Below are positions 1 to 5,707 of a stretch of DNA of 5,815 nt, piece after piece (position 1 is the stretch's first letter; every line of letters starts with the position of its first letter). A model generated the notes under the pieces. The model was not told where the DNA came from. It ran no database searches and worked only from the letters and a program-made list of their open reading frames with translations. Where the stretch lies: contig JAKORQ010000422.1 of NCBI GenBank assembly GCA_029777755.1, positions 1 through 5,815 on the forward strand, written 5' to 3'. A program made the translations under genes and the position numbers. Source of the stretch: Planctomycetota bacterium. GTDB lineage: Bacteria > Planctomycetota > Phycisphaerae > Tepidisphaerales > Tepidisphaeraceae.

Positions 1-1
1 C

Positions 2-478
2 ATGCCCCCATCCCTTGAGGAGGGCATTGGCTGCATGTTCGAGACTATCGAATGGGTCGGCGGCATCCCGAGATGGCAGCGCAACAGCAGCCCGTCACGC
101 GAGAAGGCATTGCGAAAGGCCCTGGAATCCGGCCGGCTCTGGAGCATGGCCGAGTTGCTTGCCCTCCACGCCGGTGACGCGATTCACATGCCCCGCGAGC
201 GCGTCGACACCTACTACGCCCAGAATTGGGCGATGGCAAAGTTCCTGCTCGACGATAACTCACCATATCGCCCGGCCATGCAGCGATACTTTGCCGACCT
301 GGCCAGGGGCACTGTCTACCGCCCGGCCATCTTCGCCTCCCTCAAGCCGCGTGACTGGCACCCCAATCTCTCCCTGGCGCAGATGGAACACTACCTGGGG
401 ACGAAACTCAGCAAGCTTGAGGAGGAATATCGATCCTTCTGCATGCACCTGGCGGCCCGGGCCGGGTACAGGGAATAG
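2..478 (+). CDS. DUF1570 / peptidase-MA-like protein, C-terminal part (5' end outside window)
   Basis: This is the last ~158 residues of a protein whose reading frame runs off the left edge. The ATG at position 2 is probably an internal methionine, because recognisable domain sequence begins at once. Residues 3-16 (PSLEEGIGCMFETI) resemble the 'W-x-x-EG-x-A-x-[YF]-FE' segment that follows the HExxH zinc site in DUF1570/peptidase-MA proteins, so any HExxH would lie upstream and cannot be checked. Residues 71-83 (YYAQNWAMAKFLL) match the family's 'YAQSWALxHFLL' helix. Residues 131-146 (YLGTKLSKLEEEYRSF) match the usual 'FG-x-D-x-x-x-LE-x-x-W' ending. The family is common in Planctomycetota, mostly uncharacterised and often predicted to be secreted or membrane-bound. 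The stop is 8 nt before the next start, so co-transcription with the [2Fe-2S] gene is likely. The family call is by motif resemblance only; whether the protein is an active protease is unknown. Confidence 0.6.
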   Translation: MPPSLEEGIGCMFETIEWVGGIPRWQRNSSPSREKALRKALESGRLWSMAELLALHAGDAIHMPRERVDTYYAQNWAMAKFLLDDNSPYRPAMQRYFADLARGTVYRPAIFASLKPRDWHPNLSLAQMEHYLGTKLSKLEEEYRSFCMHLAARAGYRE

Positions 479-486
479 AATCATCC

Positions 487-816
487 ATGGCAATAAAAGA
501 TGACGATCAGGTCTGCTACTGCTTCCATGTGACGAAACGGAAGATCGTCAACTTCTGCCGTAACCAGAAACCGACGTACCCTTCGCAGATTTCCGAATGC
601 CTGTCGGCCGGAACGGGGTGCGGGTGGTGCGTGCCGCTGCTCAAGAAGCTCCACCGTGAGACCTGCCCCGGCGCAGCGCAACCCTGGTGGCGTCAGCCGG
701 AGGTGCCCGACGAACTGACCTCCGCCGCTGAATACGGCTCGGCCGAGGAGTACGCGGCGGCCAGAAAAGCATATTTATGCAAGAAGAATGCCGCCACATC
801 CTTTGAAAAAAACTGA
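487..816 (+). CDS. Bfd-like [2Fe-2S]-binding protein
   Basis: A 109-residue protein whose N-terminal half fits the Bfd-like [2Fe-2S] domain (Fer2_BFD). Cys10 and Cys12 form C-x-C in VCYCFHVT, and Cys45 and Cys48 form C-x2-C in GTGCGWCVPLL, with 32 residues between the pairs, close to the Bfd spacing. The intervening helices and the GTGCGxC turn also fit. Known relatives are bacterioferritin-associated ferredoxin, which helps release iron from bacterioferritin, and [2Fe-2S] domains in NirB, NasB and NifU-type proteins. Here the domain stands alone and is followed by a ~50-residue polar tail (about 60-109) containing WWRQPE and an Ala/Glu/Tyr-rich helix-like stretch near 80-96. Three further cysteines (24, 38, 60) lie in or beside the domain and one (97) is in the tail. 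No signal peptide, so it should be cytoplasmic. The start is supported by an AGGGA at 470-474, 12 nt upstream, which is weak and distant. No bacterioferritin gene is in view, so the partner is unknown. Confidence 0.82.
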   Translation: MAIKDDDQVCYCFHVTKRKIVNFCRNQKPTYPSQISECLSAGTGCGWCVPLLKKLHRETCPGAAQPWWRQPEVPDELTSAAEYGSAEEYAAARKAYLCKKNAATSFEKN

Positions 817-832
817 GCCCGCCGGATATGAT
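803..832 (+). promoter_or_regulatory. Candidate sigma70-type promoter for the liv operon
   Basis: A -35-like TTGAAA at 803-808 and a -10-like TATGAT at 827-832 are separated by 18 nt, and each matches the consensus at 5 of 6 bases. The site overlaps the last codons and stop of the [2Fe-2S] gene, in the most AT-rich patch of this GC-rich neighbourhood. The predicted start near 839-840 would give a ~30-nt leader that includes the livK Shine-Dalgarno. No operator-like palindrome is evident. This is a consensus match only; the phylum's sigma factor preferences may differ. Confidence 0.4.
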
Positions 833-857
833 TCGATCCCGGCCGGTATCAGACAAA

Positions 858-862
858 AGGAG
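858..862 (+). promoter_or_regulatory. Ribosome binding site that fixes the GTG start of livK
   Basis: AGGAG (within AAAAGGAG, 855-862) ends 8 nt before GTG at 871. The ATG at 900 is out of frame and the next in-frame alternative (TTG at 913) lies inside the signal peptide's hydrophobic core, so GTG 871 is the well-supported start. Confidence 0.8.
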
Positions 863-870
863 CTTAAGGC

Positions 871-2001
871 GTGCGTCTTCTGGGAATTCCACAACTCGTA
901 TGCTGTCTTGCATTGCTCCTTGGCGCGGTAGCGCTGGGGCAGAATAAGATTCGTATTGGCGTGAGCACTCCCCTGTCGGCCGACCTGGCCAGCTATGGCA
1001 ATTCCGTGCGCGAGGCCGTGATAATGGCCGCCGACGAGATCAACGCCTCCGGCGGCGTCCTGGGCCAGAAGATTCAGCTCATCATCGAGGACAACCAGTC
1101 GCGCGCGGATCAGGCCAAGACCGTCTTTGAGAAGCTCATCAAGCGCGACAATGTGGTCGCCATCATCGGCGACGTCACCAGCGGCGCCAGCCTCGCCGCC
1201 GCCCCGGTTGCCCAGGCGGCCGGCATCCCCATGCTCACTCCCACCGCCACCAACATCCAGGTGACTCAACAGGGAGACTACGTCTTCCGCACCTGCTACA
1301 CCGACGAGCAGCAGGGAACGGCGATGGCGAAGTTCGCCATCGATGACCTGGGCGCGAAGCGCATCGCGGTGCTGTACAACATGAAGGATCCCTACAGCAT
1401 TGGTCTGCGCGACTCGTTCATCAAGTACGCCAGGGAGCATGGCGCCGAAATCGTGGCTGACCTGAGCTACTCCACCGGCGATCCTGATTTCCGCGGCCAG
1501 CTCACTCGCTTCCGCCGCCTCCGCCCGGACGCCATCTACGCCCCCGGCTATTACAGCGAGATTGGCCCCATTTGCCGTCAGGCACGCAGCATGGGGCTGG
1601 ATGTTCCGCTGCTGGGCAGCGACGGTTGGGACTCGGAGAAAACCATTGAGCTCGCGGGCGATGCCGCCAACAACAGCTACTTCACCAACCACTACTCGCC
1701 CGAGGATACGCGCGAAGAGGTGCAGGCGTTTGTCGCGGCTTACAAGAATCGCTACGGACGGGTACCCGATGGCCTGGCGATCTTGGGGTATGACGCGATG
1801 AGAATCCTGGCCGATGCGATATCGCGTGCCGGGTCAACCGATGGAAAGGCTATTCGTGATGCCCTGGCCGCGACAAGGAACTTCCCGGCGGCTTCCGGTA
1901 CCATTACCATCAACGCCGACCGGAATGCCGACAAGCCAATTGTGGTGATCGCGATCAAGGATCGGCAGTTCCGCTTCCAGAAGGCAGTCACGGTAGACTA
2001 A
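871..2001 (+). CDS. livK: LivK-like periplasmic substrate-binding protein of branched-chain amino acid ABC transporter
   Basis: A 376-residue type I periplasmic binding protein (Peripla_BP_6 / leucine-binding family). Residues 1-23 are a Sec signal peptide: short n-region with Arg2, hydrophobic core LALLLGAVAL, likely cleavage after ALG-23. The Cys-Cys at 11-12 sits in the core rather than at a lipobox, so a soluble rather than lipid-anchored protein is favoured. The mature protein opens with IRIGVSTPLS and continues with the family's GGVLGQKIQLIIEDNQ (61-76). The ligand-site motifs TSG (Ser104) and TPTATN (123-128, Ala126/Thr127) are where LivJ/LivK-type proteins hold the alpha-amino and carboxyl groups. 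Tyr175 and the GSDGW turn (249-253) are plausible further ligand contacts. Lobe II ends with GYDAMRILADAI (306-317). It should bind an amino acid and dock on LivHM. It starts at GTG with a strong Shine-Dalgarno and is 10 nt from livH. Leu/Ile/Val specificity is inferred; other amino acids or small amides are possible. Confidence 0.9.
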   Translation: MRLLGIPQLVCCLALLLGAVALGQNKIRIGVSTPLSADLASYGNSVREAVIMAADEINASGGVLGQKIQLIIEDNQSRADQAKTVFEKLIKRDNVVAIIGDVTSGASLAAAPVAQAAGIPMLTPTATNIQVTQQGDYVFRTCYTDEQQGTAMAKFAIDDLGAKRIAVLYNMKDPYSIGLRDSFIKYAREHGAEIVADLSYSTGDPDFRGQLTRFRRLRPDAIYAPGYYSEIGPICRQARSMGLDVPLLGSDGWDSEKTIELAGDAANNSYFTNHYSPEDTREEVQAFVAAYKNRYGRVPDGLAILGYDAMRILADAISRAGSTDGKAIRDALAATRNFPAASGTITINADRNADKPIVVIAIKDRQFRFQKAVTVD

Positions 2002-2011
2002 AGAAGAATTC

Positions 2012-2926
2012 ATGATTGAGCTGCTGCAGCAACTCATCAACGGGCTGTCGCTCGGGGCGATCTACGCGCTTGTCGCGATCGGCTACACGATGGTCTATGG
2101 GGTGCTGCGCTTCATCAACTTCGCCCATGGCGATGTCTTCATGGTCGGCGCGGTAACAGGCCTGTACGTCGCTAACGTATACCTGAAGGATGGCGAGCCC
2201 TCGACACTCGCCTTTTTTCTGGTGCTCATCTGCGCCATGCTGGTGTGCGGAGTGCTGGGGTTTGTGATTGAACTGCTGGCATATCGCCCCCTGCGCGGCA
2301 GGCCGAGGCTCACGGTATTGATCACCGCCATCGGCGTCTCGCTTTTCCTTGAGTACAGCTTCCAGCACAAAGCCATTTTCGGGCCCAACGCCCGCGCATT
2401 TCCCCCAATTCTCCCCTGGGTTGATTCCATCGCCATCGTGGGTGACCTGCTGATCTTCTGGATCGACGTTTTGGTGGTTGGTGTGACGGTGGTCCTGACC
2501 ATCGCGCTAAGCGCCATGATCAAGTTCACCAAGGTGGGCATGGCGATCCGCGCGGTCTCGTACAACTCCGATACCGCGGCCCTCATGGGGATCAACGCCA
2601 ATCGTGCCATCAGCCTGACGTTTGTCGTCGGGTCGATGCTGGCCGCCGTCGCCGGCGTCCTTTGGGCCTGCAAGTACCCCAACGTTCATCCGCTGATGGG
2701 ACTGATGCCGGGGATCAAGGCATTTGTGGCGGCCGTGCTGGGTGGAATCGGCAGCATCCATGGCGCGGTGCTGGGCGGCCTGCTCCTGGGGATGGTGGAG
2801 ACGTTGGTGGGCGGGCTTGAGGGTGGGTCGCAATACAAGGATGCCGTTGCATTTGTGGTTCTGATCATCATGCTTCTGCTCAGACCATCGGGCCTGTTGG
2901 GCCAGACACTGCATGAAAAAGTCTGA
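2012..2926 (+). CDS. livH: Branched-chain amino acid ABC transporter permease LivH
   Basis: A 304-residue inner-membrane permease, close to the ~308 residues of E. coli LivH. It opens with the family N-terminus: QQLINGLSLGAIYALVAIGY (6-25), then the motif RFINFAHGDVFMVGA (33-47). YRPLRGR at 91-97 and the TAIGVSLFLE helix (105-114) are also typical. The cytoplasmic coupling loop to the ATPase is at about 176-195 (GMAIRAV, then AALMGIN). A glycine-rich late segment (233-263: PGIKAF, VLGGIGSIHGAVLGG, GMVE) is followed by a hydrophobic helix and the LLLRPSGLLG ending (288-297). It pairs with LivM to form the channel. The start lies 10 nt after the livK stop with only a weak AAGAAG (2001-2006) as Shine-Dalgarno, so translation may depend partly on coupling from livK. 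The last 14 nt overlap livM. No unusual residues or truncation seen. Confidence 0.94.
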   Translation: MIELLQQLINGLSLGAIYALVAIGYTMVYGVLRFINFAHGDVFMVGAVTGLYVANVYLKDGEPSTLAFFLVLICAMLVCGVLGFVIELLAYRPLRGRPRLTVLITAIGVSLFLEYSFQHKAIFGPNARAFPPILPWVDSIAIVGDLLIFWIDVLVVGVTVVLTIALSAMIKFTKVGMAIRAVSYNSDTAALMGINANRAISLTFVVGSMLAAVAGVLWACKYPNVHPLMGLMPGIKAFVAAVLGGIGSIHGAVLGGLLLGMVETLVGGLEGGSQYKDAVAFVVLIIMLLLRPSGLLGQTLHEKV

Positions 2927-4187
2927 CTCGATATTCTCTGCCAACTGGCTGGTGATAGCGGCCCTGGTGATGCTCTGGCCGGGTGAATGGATCATCCAGC
3001 GATCCGGCTGGCTGGACGATTACGTGGTGCGCATCATCATGCTGATCGGTATCCGCATCACCGCCGCCGTTTCCCTGCAACTTATCAATGGTATCTCCGG
3101 GCAGTTTTCGCTCGGGCATGCCGGTTTCATGGCAATCGGAGCCTACGCGGCCGCCTACCCGGCGAGGGAGTTCTCGCAGCAGCTTTCCAGACCACTGTCT
3201 GTACTCGGCTTCTATATCGCGTTGTTCAGCGCGATCCTGGCGGCCAGTGCGGCTATCTACCTGATCTATCGGTTGTTGCTTCTTCCCCGCAGGTTTTGGG
3301 CTCCCGCCCCGGTCGTTCTGGCGCTTGGGCTGGGCGTTTGGGCAATACTGGATTTTGCCATGGCGGCCGACACTGCGGCCGGCTGGCAAATCTGGTCACG
3401 AGGAACCCTGATGGTCCAGCAGATCTACGTGAACCTGATGGAGTGGCTCCTGCCCGTTGGTGACAGATTCTCGCAAGCAATCCCCGCGTCAGTCTCCAAC
3501 CCGGCGTGTTACCTGATACACCTGTTGTTCGCCGGGCTGATGGCGGCCGGTGCGGGCCTGCTGGTGGGAGTGCCGGCGCTGCGTCTGCGCGGAGACTACC
3601 TCGCCATTGCCACGCTGGGATTCGCTGAGATTGTGCGGGTGATCGCCCAGTCGACCCCGGCACTGGGCGGAGCACTGGCGCTTATCGATGTGCCGGTGGT
3701 GGACAGCTTCGCGTGGGTATATGGACTGGCGATAGTAACGGTGGTCTGTGTCTGGCGAATCGTTCACTCGGCACGCGGTCGGGCGATGTTGGCGGTTCGC
3801 GAGGATGAGATCGCAGCCGGATCGCTGGGGATCAACCCCGCCCGCAGCAAGGTGCTGGCATTTGTTGTTGGGGCGTTCTTCGCCGGCACGGCCGGGGCCG
3901 CCCTGGCACAGTACGAGGGTTACGTCAGCCCCAGCTACTATGACTTCATGCAGTCGGTCGAGTTGGTGGTGATTGTCACCCTCGCAGGGGCTGGAAGCAT
4001 CACTGGCACGATCCTCGTCGCGGTCATCCTCACATGGCTGCCGGAGCAGTTGCGCGGCTTCGAGGAATACCGCATGATCGTCTACAGCCTGTTGCTTATC
4101 ACGCTGATGCTGGTGCGGCCCAATGGCTTGCTTGGCAATCGCGAGCTTCTCCTGGGCGGAAGGAGCAATGCCAATGCCGCTTCTTGA
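2913..4187 (+). CDS. livM: Branched-chain amino acid ABC transporter permease LivM, with long internal insertion
   Basis: A 424-residue permease that partners LivH. Conserved N-terminal core: SLQLINGISGQFSLGHAGFM (54-73), then AIGAYAA (74-80). After an interruption the core resumes with VPALRLRGDYLAIATLGFAE (220-239), then GRAMLAVREDEIAAGSLGIN (289-308), which is the ATPase-coupling loop, followed by a family-like C-terminus: AGAGSITGT (358-366), LPEQLRG (376-382) and VRPNGLLG (401-408). E. coli LivM is about as long (425), but there the extra length is N-terminal. Here residues ~82-195 hold roughly 100 additional residues with two hydrophobic stretches (95-124 and 128-152) that look membrane-spanning, then a Trp-rich stretch. 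The 'TGG-x-x-G' region after the EIVRVI helix is also altered (ALGGALALIDVP, 250-261) and the following loop looks short. ATG 2913 overlaps livH by 14 nt and has no good Shine-Dalgarno, so translational coupling is likely. The frame is intact throughout. Confidence 0.92.
   Translation: MKKSDSIFSANWLVIAALVMLWPGEWIIQRSGWLDDYVVRIIMLIGIRITAAVSLQLINGISGQFSLGHAGFMAIGAYAAAYPAREFSQQLSRPLSVLGFYIALFSAILAASAAIYLIYRLLLLPRRFWAPAPVVLALGLGVWAILDFAMAADTAAGWQIWSRGTLMVQQIYVNLMEWLLPVGDRFSQAIPASVSNPACYLIHLLFAGLMAAGAGLLVGVPALRLRGDYLAIATLGFAEIVRVIAQSTPALGGALALIDVPVVDSFAWVYGLAIVTVVCVWRIVHSARGRAMLAVREDEIAAGSLGINPARSKVLAFVVGAFFAGTAGAALAQYEGYVSPSYYDFMQSVELVVIVTLAGAGSITGTILVAVILTWLPEQLRGFEEYRMIVYSLLLITLMLVRPNGLLGNRELLLGGRSNANAAS
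4160..4165 (+). promoter_or_regulatory. Ribosome binding site that decides the livG start
   Basis: AAGGAG at 4160-4165 lies 2 nt before ATG 4168 and 8 nt before the in-frame ATG 4174, so spacing favours 4174. An upstream in-frame ATG at 4123 would add 17 residues with no ABC-family resemblance and lacks this site. The element lies inside the end of livM. Confidence 0.7.
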
Positions 4188-4938
4188 AGTAGATAGCATC
4201 TCTGTGAAGTTCGGCGGATTGAAGGCGCTTAGCTCTTTCAGCCTCACGATGGAGCAGCACGAGTTGATCGCGCTGATCGGCCCCAACGGCGCCGGCAAGA
4301 CGACTGCATTCAACGTCGTTACGGGAGTGTATCGCCCCTCCGACGGCGACATACGCCTCGACGGGCGAAGCATCGCGGGTGAGCCAACCTGGCGGATCAA
4401 TCAGGCTGGCCTTGCGCGCACGTTCCAGAACATACGCCTGTTTGCCTCGCTGACAGTGCTGCAGAACGTGCTGGTCGGCTTCAACCAGGATGTCACCCAT
4501 GGCTTCTGGGCAACTCTGCTGCGGACAAGAAAGCACCTTGCCGAGGAGCGTGCGCATCGAGAGAAGGCCATGCACCTCCTGAAGTACCTGGGGCTGGAGG
4601 AACTGGCCGACACCAGGGCGGGCTCGCTTCCCTATGGACTGCAGCGCAGGCTGGAGATAGCGCGGGCACTGGCGACCGATCCAAAGGTGCTCTGTCTCGA
4701 CGAGCCGGCGGCCGGCATGAATCCCCGGGAAAAGATCGAGCTGGCACAGTTGATTCGAAGAATCCGCGACGAGTTTGGCATCGGCATCTGGCTGATAGAG
4801 CATGACATGAAACTGGTGATGTCGCTGGCGGAGCGCATCACTGTACTGGATCACGGGCAGACGATCGCGGTGGGCACGCCCGCCGAGATACGCACCAATC
4901 CGAAGGTGATCGAGGCTTACCTGGGTGAAGGAGCATGA
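4174..4938 (+). CDS. livG: Branched-chain amino acid ABC transporter ATP-binding protein LivG
   Basis: A 254-residue ABC ATPase (E. coli LivG is 255), one of two that power LivHM at the cytoplasmic face. Walker A is GPNGAGKT (36-43). The Q-loop is FQNIRLF (84-90, Gln85), a LivG hallmark. The signature is LPYGLQRRLEIARAL (152-166), in the Y-containing form usual for LivG rather than LSGGQ. Walker B is VLCLDEP (172-178; Asp176, catalytic Glu177), followed by AAGMNP. The switch histidine is His210 in LIEHDMKLVM. The C-terminus has the LivG form GTPAEI, then VIEAYLGEGA. The 17-residue stretch from an earlier in-frame ATG (4123) does not look like the family, and the Shine-Dalgarno points to ATG 4174 (ATG 4168 is two codons earlier). 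That start overlaps livM by 14 nt; the 3' end overlaps livF by 4 nt (ATGA). All catalytic residues are present. Confidence 0.94.
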   Translation: MPLLEVDSISVKFGGLKALSSFSLTMEQHELIALIGPNGAGKTTAFNVVTGVYRPSDGDIRLDGRSIAGEPTWRINQAGLARTFQNIRLFASLTVLQNVLVGFNQDVTHGFWATLLRTRKHLAEERAHREKAMHLLKYLGLEELADTRAGSLPYGLQRRLEIARALATDPKVLCLDEPAAGMNPREKIELAQLIRRIRDEFGIGIWLIEHDMKLVMSLAERITVLDHGQTIAVGTPAEIRTNPKVIEAYLGEGA

Positions 4939-5669
4939 CGATTCTTTCCATTCGCAACCTCTGCGTTTCGTACGGAGCCATACAGGCCATCCGCGACGTT
5001 TCGCTGGATGTCAGGAAAGGCGAGATCGTCACCCTCATCGGGGCCAACGGCGCGGGTAAGACCACCCTGCTTCGCACCATCTCAGGTTTGCTCAAGCCCG
5101 CAAGAGGCGAAATAAGCTTTCTCGACAGACAGATTGCCGGGATAGCGCCACACCGCATCGTCATGATGGGGCTATCCCACTCGCCTGAAGGCCGGCAGGT
5201 GTTCGCCAACCTCACGGTGCGCGAGAACCTGCTGCTGGGGGCGTACCAGCAGACCGATCGCCAGCAGATCGCCGCCCGCATGGAGCGGGTCTTCGAGCTT
5301 TTTCCCGTGCTGGACAAGCGGCGACATCAACCGTCCGGGACACTCTCCGGCGGCGAACAGCAGATGCTGGCGATTGGCCGGGCGCTGATGGCAAAGCCTT
5401 CACTGCTGCTGCTCGATGAGCCGTCGCTGGGGCTGGCGCCCATCATCGTGCGCAAGATCTTCCAGATCATCCGCCAGATCAATGAAGAAGGTGTGACCAT
5501 CCTGCTGGTGGAGCAAAACGCCCACATGGCGCTGCAGATCGCCGATCGCGGGTACGTGCTGCAGACAGGTCAGATCATACTTCAGGACTCGGCCAGCAAC
5601 CTGCTTAACAGCCCGCAGGTCAAGGCCGCTTACCTGGGAAGTGAGGCGTCAGAAGAGTCTGAAGGTTAA
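4935..5669 (+). CDS. livF: Branched-chain amino acid ABC transporter ATP-binding protein LivF
   Basis: A 244-residue ABC ATPase (E. coli LivF is 237) that pairs with LivG. Walker A is GANGAGKTT (36-44). The segment SPEGRQVFANLTVRENLLLG (83-102) is characteristic of LivF. The signature is LSGGEQQMLAIGRAL (137-151), and Walker B plus D-loop is LLLLDEPSLGLAP (157-169; Asp161, Glu162). The switch position is Gln194 in LVEQNA, where most ABC ATPases have His; this is normal for LivF, not a defect. The end is ADRGYVLQTGQIIL, then AAYLGSEASEESEG, with a short acidic tail beyond the usual YLG. The ATG overlaps the livG stop as ATGA. An AAGGAG at 4928-4933 ends only 1 nt from the ATG, too close for ideal initiation, so reinitiation after livG is likely. 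It is the last liv gene, and no rho-independent terminator follows. Confidence 0.95.
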   Translation: MTILSIRNLCVSYGAIQAIRDVSLDVRKGEIVTLIGANGAGKTTLLRTISGLLKPARGEISFLDRQIAGIAPHRIVMMGLSHSPEGRQVFANLTVRENLLLGAYQQTDRQQIAARMERVFELFPVLDKRRHQPSGTLSGGEQQMLAIGRALMAKPSLLLLDEPSLGLAPIIVRKIFQIIRQINEEGVTILLVEQNAHMALQIADRGYVLQTGQIILQDSASNLLNSPQVKAAYLGSEASEESEG

Positions 5670-5694
5670 CAAGGGTTGCCTGGCCAACTATCAT
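5666..5694 (+). promoter_or_regulatory. Candidate sigma70-type promoter for the gene at 5708
   Basis: A -35-like TTAACA (5666-5671, overlapping the livF stop codon) and a -10-like TATCAT (5689-5694) are separated by 17 nt, each matching the consensus at 5 of 6. A start about 7 nt downstream (5701-5702) would leave a leader of only ~7 nt before ATG 5708, which has no Shine-Dalgarno. This is a consensus match only, with no experimental support. Confidence 0.35.
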
Positions 5695-5707
5695 CGGCTC
5701 ACCTGCT

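Noticed and set aside
453..481. TAGAAT (476-481) as a -10 box for the [2Fe-2S] gene.
   Set aside because: No -35-like hexamer lies 15-19 nt upstream (the region is GC-rich), and the 8-nt gap to the upstream gene favours co-transcription.
807..813. Slippery heptamer A-AAA-AAC in frame directly before the TGA of the [2Fe-2S] gene, suggesting programmed -1 frameshifting.
   Set aside because: A -1 shift would add about 45 codons ending at TAA 945-947, running across the livK start with no recognisable domain. No stimulatory hairpin or upstream Shine-Dalgarno is evident, so this is more likely a chance A-run; it also forms part of the AT-rich promoter region.
821..843. Inverted repeat GCCGG (821-825) / CCGGC (839-843) between the [2Fe-2S] gene and livK as a terminator.
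   Set aside because: Only a 5-bp stem with a 13-nt loop and no following T-run, in a GC-rich gap where such matches are common.
901..911. Adjacent cysteines 11-12 in the LivK signal peptide as a lipoprotein attachment site.
   Set aside because: They lie at the beginning of the hydrophobic core rather than after it; the better cleavage site is ALG at residues 21-23.
775..1692. Long minus-strand open frame (305 codons) opposite livK.
   Set aside because: It is antisense to a gene with clear family motifs, has low-complexity Gly/Val/Ala/Asp composition typical of GC-rich shadow frames, and matches no family I recognise.
3489..4400. Minus-strand open frame (303 codons) opposite livM/livG.
   Set aside because: Its composition (His, Gln, Arg, Asp rich, no domain motifs) is that of a complementary shadow of hydrophobic permease codons.
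5508..5525. LivF has Gln194 where most ABC ATPases have the switch histidine, suggesting an impaired ATPase.
   Set aside because: The LVEQNA form is the normal LivF sequence, including in E. coli, so it is not a defect.
5674..5689. Possible hairpin GTTG (5675-5678) / CAAC (5685-5688) after livF as a transcription terminator.
   Set aside because: Only a 4-bp stem and no U-tract; it does not support a rho-independent terminator.
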